DNA of 7,665 bases from an uncultured Bacteroidales bacterium (GTDB lineage Bacteria > Bacteroidota > Bacteroidia > Bacteroidales > UBA932). Location of the stretch: positions 1-7,665 of the forward strand of contig CALCHD010000042.1 of assembly GCA_937901105.1 (NCBI GenBank). The letters run 5' to 3'. The translations under genes were made by a program, and so were the position numbers. The notes under the pieces were generated by a model, which saw only the letters and a program-made list of their open reading frames with translations, searched no databases and was not told the DNA's origin. Of the stretch, positions 1 to 6,337 are shown in pieces (the stretch's first letter is position 1; every line of letters starts with the position of its first letter).

Positions 1-403
1 TGGTATAATAATTCGTCTTGATTGAAAACTCATCAAGCGTCCTGTCAACTCCAAAACCGTTCCTCAAAAAGGTTGGCTTGTTCTTAACCTGTATATATTC
101 TCCCATATATAATCCCCTTGAATGGGAAAAAATTCCAACTGAATCTGTAAACGTGTCCAAATAATAGAGCTTATTGTATTTCAGAGGTTTGGATTCACCA
201 TATTTGCGGATTTTTTTTGGTACGGGTTTATACGTCACGTGACCCGACATGGCAATCCGGCGCATATCACCTAATGAAAATAATTTCTCCATGGCCGTAG
301 TTACAGTATAATTTGTACCATCCGATTGTCTTCCTCCTTTATCCTGCGGAAACACAACTCCACACAACAGCATAAATGCTATCAAAAACCCAACTCTCTT
401 CAT
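1..403 (-). CDS. Unrecognised exported protein, N-terminal part (cut by window edge)
   Basis: The frame is open from an ATG at 403 to the window edge, giving 134 codons plus one base, so the C-terminus is missing. Residues 1-20 look like a Sec signal peptide: a basic start (MKR), a hydrophobic stretch at about 4-18, then FPQ/DK, a plausible signal peptidase I site. Cys14 lies in LLCG, which is a poor lipobox, so a lipoprotein is less likely. The mature part is rich in Lys, Tyr, Gly and Thr, with no membrane segment and no motif I recognise. The protein probably acts in the periplasm or at the outer membrane. Its ATG follows the maf stop codon with no spacer, implying co-transcription and possibly translational coupling. 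The coding strand has a run of eight A (positions 211-218). Codon choice (TTA, ATA, AGG, CGG) looks somewhat different from the neighbouring genes. The function is unknown. That it is a real gene is fairly likely from the signal peptide, the long open frame and the exact abutment. Confidence 0.72.
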   Translation of the reverse strand, partial: MKRVGFLIAFMLLCGVVFPQDKGGRQSDGTNYTVTTAMEKLFSLGDMRRIAMSGHVTYKPVPKKIRKYGESKPLKYNKLYYLDTFTDSVGIFSHSRGLYMGEYIQVKNKPTFLRNGFGVDRTLDEFSIKTNYYT

Positions 404-988
404 CTAAAAATTCTTGAGCTCATTATACAATCGGTGAACCGGGAGACCAACCACATTAAAATATGATCCGTCAATTCCCTTTATTGCAGCATAGCCTATC
501 CATTCCTGCACTCCGTATGCACCTGCTTTGTCAAAAGGTTTGCAAGTATCTATATAATATGAGATTTCAACGGGGGTAAGCTTACCGAATTGGACATTTG
601 TGCCAACTGTAAAGCACACCTCTTTCTTCAAAGATCTGATACAGACTCCTGTATAAACCGTATGGGTGTTGTCCTGAAGTTTTTCTATCATCCTCACTGC
701 ATCATCACGGTCTTTTGGCTTGCCCATAATCTCATCCTCACAAAGCACCATTGTATCTGCGGTAATAAGGATCTCGTTTTGCTCAAGATCCCTATGAAAC
801 CCATAGGATTTCCCTTTAGCCATATATTCTGGAACTTGAGGGTAGGGGAGACCAATGGGAAGAACCTCTTCAAATGTATTGCCGGTATCTATGACAAAAT
901 CAACCCCCAAACCTGCAAGAAGCTCTTTCCTGCGAGGTGAAGCAGACGCCAATATCAGTTTTCTTCCCGATAGAATGTTATCAAGCAT
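404..988 (-). CDS. maf: Maf family nucleoside triphosphate pyrophosphatase (YhdE-type, dTTP/UTP)
   Basis: This cytoplasmic house-cleaning enzyme hydrolyses nucleoside triphosphates to monophosphate and pyrophosphate, and Maf proteins have been linked to septum formation. The 194 residues match the family's usual length. Visible motifs are SASPRRKELL at 15-24 (phosphate-binding loop), TADTMV at 76-81 with the conserved Asp78, GKPKD at 89-93, and DKAGAYGVQ at 153-161. The last motif, with its Lys and Gln, is the form seen in E. coli YhdE and B. subtilis Maf, which prefer dTTP, UTP and modified pyrimidines. YceF-type enzymes, which prefer m7GTP, carry a different sequence there. The start is 6 nt after the kdsC stop and is preceded by a weak AGGG. 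The gene is third in a four-gene run. Family assignment is firm; substrate class is inferred from the motif. Confidence 0.95.
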   Translation of the reverse strand: MLDNILSGRKLILASASPRRKELLAGLGVDFVIDTGNTFEEVLPIGLPYPQVPEYMAKGKSYGFHRDLEQNEILITADTMVLCEDEIMGKPKDRDDAVRMIEKLQDNTHTVYTGVCIRSLKKEVCFTVGTNVQFGKLTPVEISYYIDTCKPFDKAGAYGVQEWIGYAAIKGIDGSYFNVVGLPVHRLYNELKNF

Positions 989-994
989 ACCCTA

Positions 995-1552
995 TTACTT
1001 CTTGTTGCTGTCCATTCCCTGACCGAACTTGCCGGCATACAGCTCAGCATTGAACTCCCATTTGCCCTGAATCTTCAACACCTGCTCAATAAGGTCTCTC
1101 ACGCAACCTCTTCCTCCTGGATATGAAGATACAAAGTCGCATACATCCTTAACCTCCTGCACTGCATCTGAAGGGCAAACTGCCAGGCCGCACTCTTTAA
1201 GGATTGGAATGTCGGGAATATCATCACCTACAAAGGCTACCTCTTTAGGGGAGATGCCGCACTTATTGCAGAAATCATAGAAATCAGGCAGCTTGTCCCT
1301 TGATTTTAGGTAAATATGCTCTACTCCAATGCCCTCAAATCTCTTTCTTACAGATTCTGAATAGCCGCCTGTAATAATTGCAATATGGTAACCTGAAAGG
1401 TAGGCCCATCTCAATCCAAATCCGTCCTTTGCATTGTGGATACGGAGAAGGTCACCATCAGGAGCTACAAATACACTGCCGTCAGTGAATACACCGTCCA
1501 CATCAAATGCGAATCCTTTAATATCCTTTAATTTTGTCTTATAGTTGCTCAT
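995..1552 (-). CDS. kdsC: KdsC-like HAD phosphatase (probable 3-deoxy-manno-octulosonate-8-phosphatase)
   Basis: This is a cap-less HAD-superfamily phosphatase, expected to remove phosphate from KDO-8-phosphate in the CMP-KDO branch of lipopolysaccharide core synthesis. HAD motif I is FDVDGVFTDG at 16-25, with nucleophile Asp17 and acid/base Asp19. Motif II is the Thr of ITGG at 60-63, the motif III Lys is probably Lys87, and motif IV is VGDD at 108-111. PGGRGCVRDL at 145-154 corresponds to the C-terminal GGRGAVRE element of KdsC. At 185 residues the length is normal, with a polar tail of about 20 residues after that core. The ATG lies within the end of the DUF2520 gene (14-nt overlap), and maf follows after 6 nt. 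Related tetrameric HAD enzymes in Bacteroides act on other 2-keto-3-deoxy sugar acid phosphates such as KDN-9-phosphate, so the exact substrate is inferred. Confidence 0.9.
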   Translation of the reverse strand: MSNYKTKLKDIKGFAFDVDGVFTDGSVFVAPDGDLLRIHNAKDGFGLRWAYLSGYHIAIITGGYSESVRKRFEGIGVEHIYLKSRDKLPDFYDFCNKCGISPKEVAFVGDDIPDIPILKECGLAVCPSDAVQEVKDVCDFVSSYPGGRGCVRDLIEQVLKIQGKWEFNAELYAGKFGQGMDSNKK

Positions 1553-2339
1553 TGCTGTCGGGATTATATTTATTGAAAATTTTCTGTGTTAAAAAGTTAT
1601 ATACCTCAAGATGCTCCTGGAACTTTTCTTCCGAAAGCACCTCCCTGTGCTTCTCTATTGTGCGGGTATCTCCTCTGCGGGCAGGACCTGTCTGCGCAGT
1701 TACCGGATTTTGCAGAAATGCCTTCCTCACACTCTCAATTGCACTCGGAAGAAGGAAAGTAAAGTCCGGACTGGCAATATCATAAGCCAGAGAGAGTGAG
1801 TAGTTTATCACATTAGTTGCAAATATGGCCGCAGTATGGAACTGCAAACGCTTTGCGGAATCACACATCTTATATTCTGCCTTAAGGGAATTTACCAGAT
1901 TCACGAGTTTCTCCTCCCCGGATTTATGCTGTGATTCCAGCAGGAAAGGGACAAGCCTAATATCAAGGTCCTTGCTCATGCTCAATGTCATAAGAGGGTA
2001 GAAGACACCGGTATTATGCAAACCGGCCTCCTGGAGCACTTTCATTGCAGTTGCACCGCTGGTGTGTACAGTGAAGGAATCCTTATGAGGAAGCTGTGAG
2101 GCAACCTGCCCGATGGCATTGTCGCTTACAGCTATAATCGTAATGTCGCTTTCTGGAAGCTGCTGGAAATCGTTTATAGCAACAGCATCGCTCTTGCCAC
2201 GCTTGAGCGCCCTCACAACCTTATCGGCCTTCTCCAAATCCCTGGCACACACGCATACAACATCATGCCCTGCTGCCTGAAGGGACAAAGCCATTCTGAA
2301 CGCCACATTTCCAGCACCAACAATACTAATCTTATACAT
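1539..2339 (-). CDS. Rossmann-fold DUF2520 domain protein (putative NAD(P)-dependent oxidoreductase)
   Basis: This 266-residue cytoplasmic protein has two parts. The N-terminal Rossmann fold starts with ISIVGAGNVA (residues 4-13, the GxGxxA dinucleotide-binding loop) and continues through IIAVSD at about 68-73 and VHTSGA at 91-96, resembling F420-dependent NADP reductase, ProC and ketopantoate reductase folds. The C-terminal helical DUF2520 region holds the family signatures: His168 in QFHTAAIFATN and QTGPARRGD at 216-224. Proteins of this layout are usually annotated only as Rossmann-like oxidoreductases, and I know of no established substrate. It is the first gene of the left operon and overlaps kdsC by 14 nt. 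A promoter-like sequence sits just upstream. The chosen ATG places the glycine-rich loop at residue 8, as expected for an N-terminal Rossmann fold. Family assignment is strong; a catalytic role is inference. Confidence 0.9.
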   Translation of the reverse strand: MYKISIVGAGNVAFRMALSLQAAGHDVVCVCARDLEKADKVVRALKRGKSDAVAINDFQQLPESDITIIAVSDNAIGQVASQLPHKDSFTVHTSGATAMKVLQEAGLHNTGVFYPLMTLSMSKDLDIRLVPFLLESQHKSGEEKLVNLVNSLKAEYKMCDSAKRLQFHTAAIFATNVINYSLSLAYDIASPDFTFLLPSAIESVRKAFLQNPVTAQTGPARRGDTRTIEKHREVLSEEKFQEHLEVYNFLTQKIFNKYNPDSNEQL

Positions 2340-2364
2340 TTCCGTTTATTAAGTTTTATGAGTA

Positions 2365-2396
2365 CAAAGATACTAAAAATTGAGATGATGCCCAAT
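2365..2396 (-). promoter_or_regulatory. Bacteroidetes-type promoter of the DUF2520-kdsC-maf operon
   Basis: Read on the minus strand, TATCTTTG (2372 to 2365) is a perfect match to the Bacteroidetes -7 consensus TAnnTTTG. An ATTG (2396 to 2393) lies 20 nt upstream as a 3-of-4 match to the -33 TTTG box. Transcription would start near 2358, about 20 nt before the ATG at 2339. The site lies just beyond the terminator of the upstream operon, where a new promoter is expected. Confidence 0.6.
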
Positions 2397-2456
2397 CCCA
2401 TTCCAAAGAGAAACTCTATGCACGAAAAGGCTATTCTGTGCGCAAACTGGTCAAAA

Positions 2457-2491
2457 TATAAAAAATGACCTCCCGGGAAAGGGAGGCCATT
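2457..2491 (-). terminator. Rho-independent terminator of the etfB-etfA-acd operon
   Basis: On the minus strand a hairpin begins 24 nt after the dehydrogenase stop codon. Its arms are AATGGCCTCCC and GGGAGGTCATT around a TTTCCC loop. In RNA this gives an 11-bp stem with a single G-U pair, followed by a U-rich tail (about six U, then AUAUUUU). On the plus strand the same position would be an A-C mismatch and there is no T tail, so the signal is directional and fits the minus-strand operon. Confidence 0.92.
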
Positions 2492-2515
2492 CGGTAATAT
2501 CTGTCGGGAAGAAGA

Positions 2516-4246
2516 TTAGTTCTCCTCTGCTACGAACTCATCTTTGATTGCTGCAAATGCTGCAAGGTCCTCAAGCTTGAAAGATGCAATGTATGATGCC
2601 CTCTCATTGTTCCACGCCTCTGATTTATTTGTGTAAACCTCTGCTGATCTGGCAAATGCTTCATTTTTCTGTGCATCAATTATCAACAGGTAAGACATGA
2701 TGATGTGGGCTGCCATCTCTACAAGTCTCCTTGCATGGAAATCAATGTACTCCTCGCCTTTGCCCTGTACAGCCTCACAAGCAGCCTCATACTGTGCTGT
2801 CATTGCAACAAGCTTCTCTTTCAATGCTGCAAACTCCGGTTTTACATCCATTGCCTCGTACTCTTTAATTTTAGCTAGGTAAGAGCCGTTGGTTACATAA
2901 CGGATAGCTGCAACTGTCTGAAGCTGTGATGTTCCCTCATAAATGGTAAGGATTCTTGCGTCTCTGTAAAGTCTCTCAACAGGATACTCTTTCATGAAGC
3001 CTGAACCGCCGTGTACCTGAATTGCATCATATGCATTCTGGTTGGCATACTCTGAAGACATCATTTTTAGGACTGGAGTGAACATATCAGCATATTTGCT
3101 GTATTTTTTTGAATCCTGCCTCTCCTCTGGAGTAAGCTTCCTTTCCTCTGCTATTGCGTTATAAGCTTTATATACATCAACAAATCTTGTTGTTTCATAA
3201 AGAATTGCTCGTGATGCCTGAAGCTTGGCCTTCATTACAGCCAACAGCTCATATACTGCAGGGAAGTTGATGATAGCCTTCTTGTACTGGAAACGCTCGT
3301 GAGCATATTTCAAAGCCTCCCTATATGCAGCTTCTGACAAACCTACAGACTGTGCACCTACACCTAGCCTTGCACCGTTCATCAAAGACATTACATATTT
3401 GATAAGGCCCATTTTTCTGTCACCTACCAGTTTTGCAGGAGCATTCTTGAATACAAGCTCTGCAGTAGGGGAGCCCTTGATACCAAGTTTGTTCTCAATA
3501 CGTCTTACTGTAACACCGCCCCATGCTTTATCATACACAAAATATGAAAGGCCGCGGCCGTCAGTTGTACCCTCCTCTGAACGTGCAAGTACCAGCTTAA
3601 TCTGGGCATCGCCGTTGGTGATGAAACGTTTTACACCGTTTAGGTACCACATCTGTTTCTCCTCATTCCAGGTAGCCTTAAGCATTACAGACTGAAGGTC
3701 TGAACCTGCATCAGGCTCTGTAAGGTCCATAGAACAAGTGTCACCTTTATTGATTCTAGGAAGGAACTCCTCTTTTATCTCTTTTGAAGCAAACTCGTGG
3801 ATAGTCTCTGCACAGTCCTGCAATCCCCAAATATTGGCAAAACCGGCATCAGCACGGGAAACAAGCTCTGCTGCCATTACATAAGGAACCATGCTGAAGT
3901 TCAATCCGCCATACTCTCTTGGAAGGCTTAAGCCATATACACCAGCCTGGGTAAGGGCATCGTGGTTCTGCTGTGTACCTGCAGCATAAGTGATTCTGCC
4001 GTTAGCACATACAGGACCGTCATGGTCAACCTGCTCAGCATTAGGTGCTAGAACATCTCCGCAGATCTCACCAATAATCTCCATTACCTTGTCATAAGAG
4101 TCAATTGCATCTTCAACATTGGCAGGAGCATAGTCATATTTGCCGAAATCCTTGAAATTATCCTCTTTCAAAGTTACAATCTTCTCCATTAGGGGATGAC
4201 TGAACTGGAATTTCAACTCTGAATTGTCTTTATAGAAATTTGCCAT
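2516..4246 (-). CDS. Acyl-CoA dehydrogenase, large form with C-terminal extension
   Basis: This flavoprotein interconverts acyl-CoA and trans-2-enoyl-CoA using FAD and exchanges electrons with Etf. Order of parts: a leader of about 45 residues, the helical N-terminal domain, the central beta domain with LTEPDAGSD at 175-183 and FITNGD at 208-213 (FAD and substrate contacts), and the C-terminal helical domain with HERFQYKK at 316-323, HGGSGFMKEYPVERLYRDAR at 412-431, and IYEGTSQLQ at 435-443. Glu437 in the last motif is the expected catalytic base. About 120 further residues form an extra helical segment of the kind found in long acyl-CoA dehydrogenases. At 576 residues it is well above the roughly 380 of classical short-chain enzymes such as butyryl-CoA dehydrogenase. 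The ATG lies 2 nt after the etfA stop, and a terminator follows the gene. Chain-length preference and physiological direction cannot be read from the sequence. Linkage to a bifurcation-type Etf suggests short-chain enoyl-CoA reduction. Confidence 0.93.
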   Translation of the reverse strand: MANFYKDNSELKFQFSHPLMEKIVTLKEDNFKDFGKYDYAPANVEDAIDSYDKVMEIIGEICGDVLAPNAEQVDHDGPVCANGRITYAAGTQQNHDALTQAGVYGLSLPREYGGLNFSMVPYVMAAELVSRADAGFANIWGLQDCAETIHEFASKEIKEEFLPRINKGDTCSMDLTEPDAGSDLQSVMLKATWNEEKQMWYLNGVKRFITNGDAQIKLVLARSEEGTTDGRGLSYFVYDKAWGGVTVRRIENKLGIKGSPTAELVFKNAPAKLVGDRKMGLIKYVMSLMNGARLGVGAQSVGLSEAAYREALKYAHERFQYKKAIINFPAVYELLAVMKAKLQASRAILYETTRFVDVYKAYNAIAEERKLTPEERQDSKKYSKYADMFTPVLKMMSSEYANQNAYDAIQVHGGSGFMKEYPVERLYRDARILTIYEGTSQLQTVAAIRYVTNGSYLAKIKEYEAMDVKPEFAALKEKLVAMTAQYEAACEAVQGKGEEYIDFHARRLVEMAAHIIMSYLLIIDAQKNEAFARSAEVYTNKSEAWNNERASYIASFKLEDLAAFAAIKDEFVAEEN

Positions 4247-4248
4247 AA

Positions 4249-5265
4249 TTATTTGCTGTGTTTTTTGTAAGATGCAATCATCTTAGGTAATACTTCATTA
4301 AGGTCTCCAATGATTGAGTAGTCTGCAATCTGGTGGATAGGAGCGTTAGGATCATTGTTGATTGAAATGATCATAGAAGACTGGTCCATACCTGCAGTGT
4401 GCTGGATCTGGCCTGAAATACCTACTGAAATGAATAGTTTAGGTCTTACAGTAACACCAGTCTGGCCAATCTGCCTCTCATGCTCAACAAAGCCTGCATC
4501 AACAGCAGCACGTGAAGCTCCAACCTCTGCACCTAGAACTTTTGCAAGCTCGTTTACAAGAGCGAAGCCCTCTTTGCTGCCAACACCGTAACCGCCGGCT
4601 ACGATAATTTGAGCACCTTTGATGTCAATCTTTTTCTCCTCAATGTGTCTCTCAATAATCTCTACAGCAAAATCAGCATCTGTAAGGATTGAAGCAACAT
4701 CAATTTTCTTTACAGAGCCTGCAACAGGAGCAGAAAGTGGCTCTTTTTTCATAACACCCTCACGTACAGTTGCCATCTGTGGCCTGTGCTCTGGGTTTAC
4801 GATAGTTGCAATGATGTTTCCGCCAAATGCAGGGCGGATCTGATATAGAAGGTTATCCCATTTGTTTCCTTTGGTATCCTGATGGTCACCAATCTCAAGA
4901 CAAGTACAGTCTGCAGTAAGACCGCTGTGAAGTGCGCTTGAAATTCTAGGAGCCAGGTCACGTCCAATGCAAGTTGCGCCAAATAGGGCAATCTGTGGCT
5001 GCTCCTGTTTGAACAATGAAATTGCTATTGAAGCATATGGCAGGGTTCTGAAGAACTCAAGCTGCTTGTCATCTGCAAGATGAACTGTTTTTGCTCCATA
5101 TAGGTAAAGCTCATCTTTAAGGTTCTCTACGTTATAACCGATTAGAAGTGCTTCAAGGTCGCAGTTAAGGGTCTGTGCCAAAGATCTTGCCTTTGTCATT
5201 AGCTCAAGGCTCACATCGCACAATTTGCCGTTGTCAGTTTCACAAAAAACTATAATGTTGTTCAT
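4249..5265 (-). CDS. etfA: Electron transfer flavoprotein alpha subunit
   Basis: This is the FAD-carrying alpha subunit of the soluble Etf heterodimer, which passes electrons between acyl-CoA dehydrogenase and other carriers. The N-terminal half (about 1-190) is the nucleotide-binding-like Etf domain. The C-terminal FAD domain has all the family hallmarks: GASRAAVDAG at 249-258, QIGQTG at 265-270, GISGQIQHTAGM at 282-293, NDPNAPI at 304-310, and the terminal IADYSIIGDLNEVLP at 313-327. The 338 residues are a typical length, and there is no extra ferredoxin domain. It is the middle gene of the operon, 28 nt after etfB and 2 nt before the dehydrogenase start. No Shine-Dalgarno sequence is evident before its ATG; the upstream stretch is A-rich. 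Assignment is firm. Confidence 0.97.
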   Translation of the reverse strand: MNNIIVFCETDNGKLCDVSLELMTKARSLAQTLNCDLEALLIGYNVENLKDELYLYGAKTVHLADDKQLEFFRTLPYASIAISLFKQEQPQIALFGATCIGRDLAPRISSALHSGLTADCTCLEIGDHQDTKGNKWDNLLYQIRPAFGGNIIATIVNPEHRPQMATVREGVMKKEPLSAPVAGSVKKIDVASILTDADFAVEIIERHIEEKKIDIKGAQIIVAGGYGVGSKEGFALVNELAKVLGAEVGASRAAVDAGFVEHERQIGQTGVTVRPKLFISVGISGQIQHTAGMDQSSMIISINNDPNAPIHQIADYSIIGDLNEVLPKMIASYKKHSK

Positions 5266-5293
5266 TTTTGTCCGTTTTCAAATTAATACTCTG

Positions 5294-6169
5294 TTAGCCT
5301 ATTGTATGGTTTGCCAAAAGCTCTGAAATCAAAGAGTCAATATCCTCCTCTGAAGCTGTTAGCTTTTTGGCCTCTTTAGCCTGGAATACGATGTTCTCCA
5401 CTTTTTTAACTTTAGTAGGGGAACCTGCCATACCGTAGCTTGAATCCTCGCCTCCAACATCTGCAGTACCCCACTCTGTAATCTTGAGGTATGGGTAGTC
5501 AGCCAATGAAAGAAGGTAATTTGCACCCTCTGCTGTATCCTCTGTTACGGTTCTTGCGTATTTGTATTTCATAACCTGCTTTGCATGTCTTGGACGGCAA
5601 GGAGCAGCTGTAGCATGCACAGTTACAAGGCATGGAAGTGTACAGGAAACAACCTCTACACCTCTTTCAAGCCTTCTCTTGATTACAACCTTGTTGTCTG
5701 AAATCTCCTGGATCTCCTCTGCATATGTAACCTGTGGCAAATTAAGTTTCTCCGCCACCTGCGGTCCCACCTGTGCAGTATCTCCGTCAATAGCCTGGCG
5801 TCCTGCAAGGATTATGTCGGGATTAATTTTCCTGATAGCCTGTGAAAGGGCATATGAGGTAGCAAGTGTATCTGCACCTGCAAATTTTCTATCTGTAAGG
5901 AGAACTCCTCCGTCTGCACCTCTGAACAATCCTTCACGGATAATGTCAGCAGCTCTGAACGGTCCCATGGTAAGAAGAAGAACTTCTGAACCTGGATTCT
6001 GGTCTTTAATATACAATGCCTGCTCAAGGGCATTCATGTCTTCCGGGTTGAAAATAGCCGGCAGTGCAGCCCTGTTGACTGTTCCTTCCGGTGTCATAGC
6101 ATTTTTACCGACATTTCTGGTGTCCGGCACCTGCTTGGCCAAGACAACAATCTTCAATTTTTTTGTCAT
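5294..6169 (-). CDS. etfB: Electron transfer flavoprotein beta subunit, bifurcating-type motif
   Basis: This is the beta subunit of Etf, 291 residues, slightly longer than the usual 250-265. The N-terminus KIVVLAKQVPDT (6-17) is typical of the family. The nucleotide-binding segment is GRQAIDGDTAQVGPQ at 123-137. The DGDTAQVGP form is the one associated with Etf proteins that bind a second, bifurcating FAD in EtfB, whereas mitochondrial-type EtfB has DDDCNQTGQ there and binds AMP. GSPTKV at 249-254 is a conserved late EtfB element. The partner-recognition loop around 186-204 departs from the usual NEPR form and reads as TAAPCRPRHAKQVMKYK. The C-terminal tail from about 260 is charged. It is the first gene of the operon, divergent from valS. 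Assignment as EtfB is firm; bifurcation is inferred from the motif. Confidence 0.96.
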   Translation of the reverse strand: MTKKLKIVVLAKQVPDTRNVGKNAMTPEGTVNRAALPAIFNPEDMNALEQALYIKDQNPGSEVLLLTMGPFRAADIIREGLFRGADGGVLLTDRKFAGADTLATSYALSQAIRKINPDIILAGRQAIDGDTAQVGPQVAEKLNLPQVTYAEEIQEISDNKVVIKRRLERGVEVVSCTLPCLVTVHATAAPCRPRHAKQVMKYKYARTVTEDTAEGANYLLSLADYPYLKITEWGTADVGGEDSSYGMAGSPTKVKKVENIVFQAKEAKKLTASEEDIDSLISELLANHTIG

Positions 6170-6230
6170 AATCGTATCAATCTATGCTTTTGTCGTATAG
6201 GTTTATGGTTTTGTTCATAGTAATAACAAG

Positions 6231-6238
6231 CAAATGTA
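6231..6238 (-). promoter_or_regulatory. Putative -7 element of the etfB-etfA-acd promoter
   Basis: Read on the minus strand, TACATTTG matches the Bacteroidetes -7 consensus TAnnTTTG exactly. Transcription would start near 6225, leaving a leader of about 55 nt before the etfB ATG. No good -33 TTTG box is seen at the expected distance; that stretch is AT-rich, so the call rests on the -7 box and its position. Confidence 0.45.
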
Positions 6239-6263
6239 GTAAATATTTTCTTTAAAATTGAAT

Positions 6264-6293
6264 TTTGCAACGTATTTATTTTAATTAACTTTG
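6264..6293 (+). promoter_or_regulatory. Bacteroidetes-type promoter of valS
   Basis: TTTG at 6264-6267 and TAACTTTG at 6286-6293 match the -33 and -7 consensus elements TTTG and TAnnTTTG with an 18-nt spacer. Transcription would start near 6300, giving a leader of about 38 nt. That is too short for a T-box or other large riboswitch. No Shine-Dalgarno sequence precedes the valS ATG; the leader is A/T-rich. Confidence 0.75.
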
Positions 6294-6337
6294 CGTTCCT
6301 AACTGTTTTTCTTAATTTTAAAAGTGTAAATATTATT

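Noticed and set aside
353..403. Lipoprotein signal (Cys14) in the exported protein
   Set aside because: The residues before the Cys are Met-Leu-Leu, lacking the small residue normally at -1 of a lipobox; a signal peptidase I site after FPQ is more plausible.
590..940. A 116-codon plus-strand open frame inside maf
   Set aside because: It is fully antisense to maf, which has all its family motifs; the product has no recognisable domain.
2213..2468. Short open frames on both strands around the DUF2520 start and intergenic region
   Set aside because: They overlap the DUF2520 start, its promoter and the terminator region, have no motif, and are low in information.
5562..6200. A 212-codon plus-strand open frame opposite etfB
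   Set aside because: It is antisense to a well-supported etfB, is rich in Ser, Ala and Arg with no motif, and covers the etfB start, so it is a shadow frame.
6182..6220. Possible hairpin CTATG...CATAG in the etfB leader
   Set aside because: There are only five base pairs around a loop of 29 nt, and the flanking bases do not extend the stem, so it is no better than chance.
6294..6337. T-box or amino-acid-responsive leader before valS
   Set aside because: The predicted leader is about 38 nt, too short for a T-box, and no specifier or terminator stem is visible.
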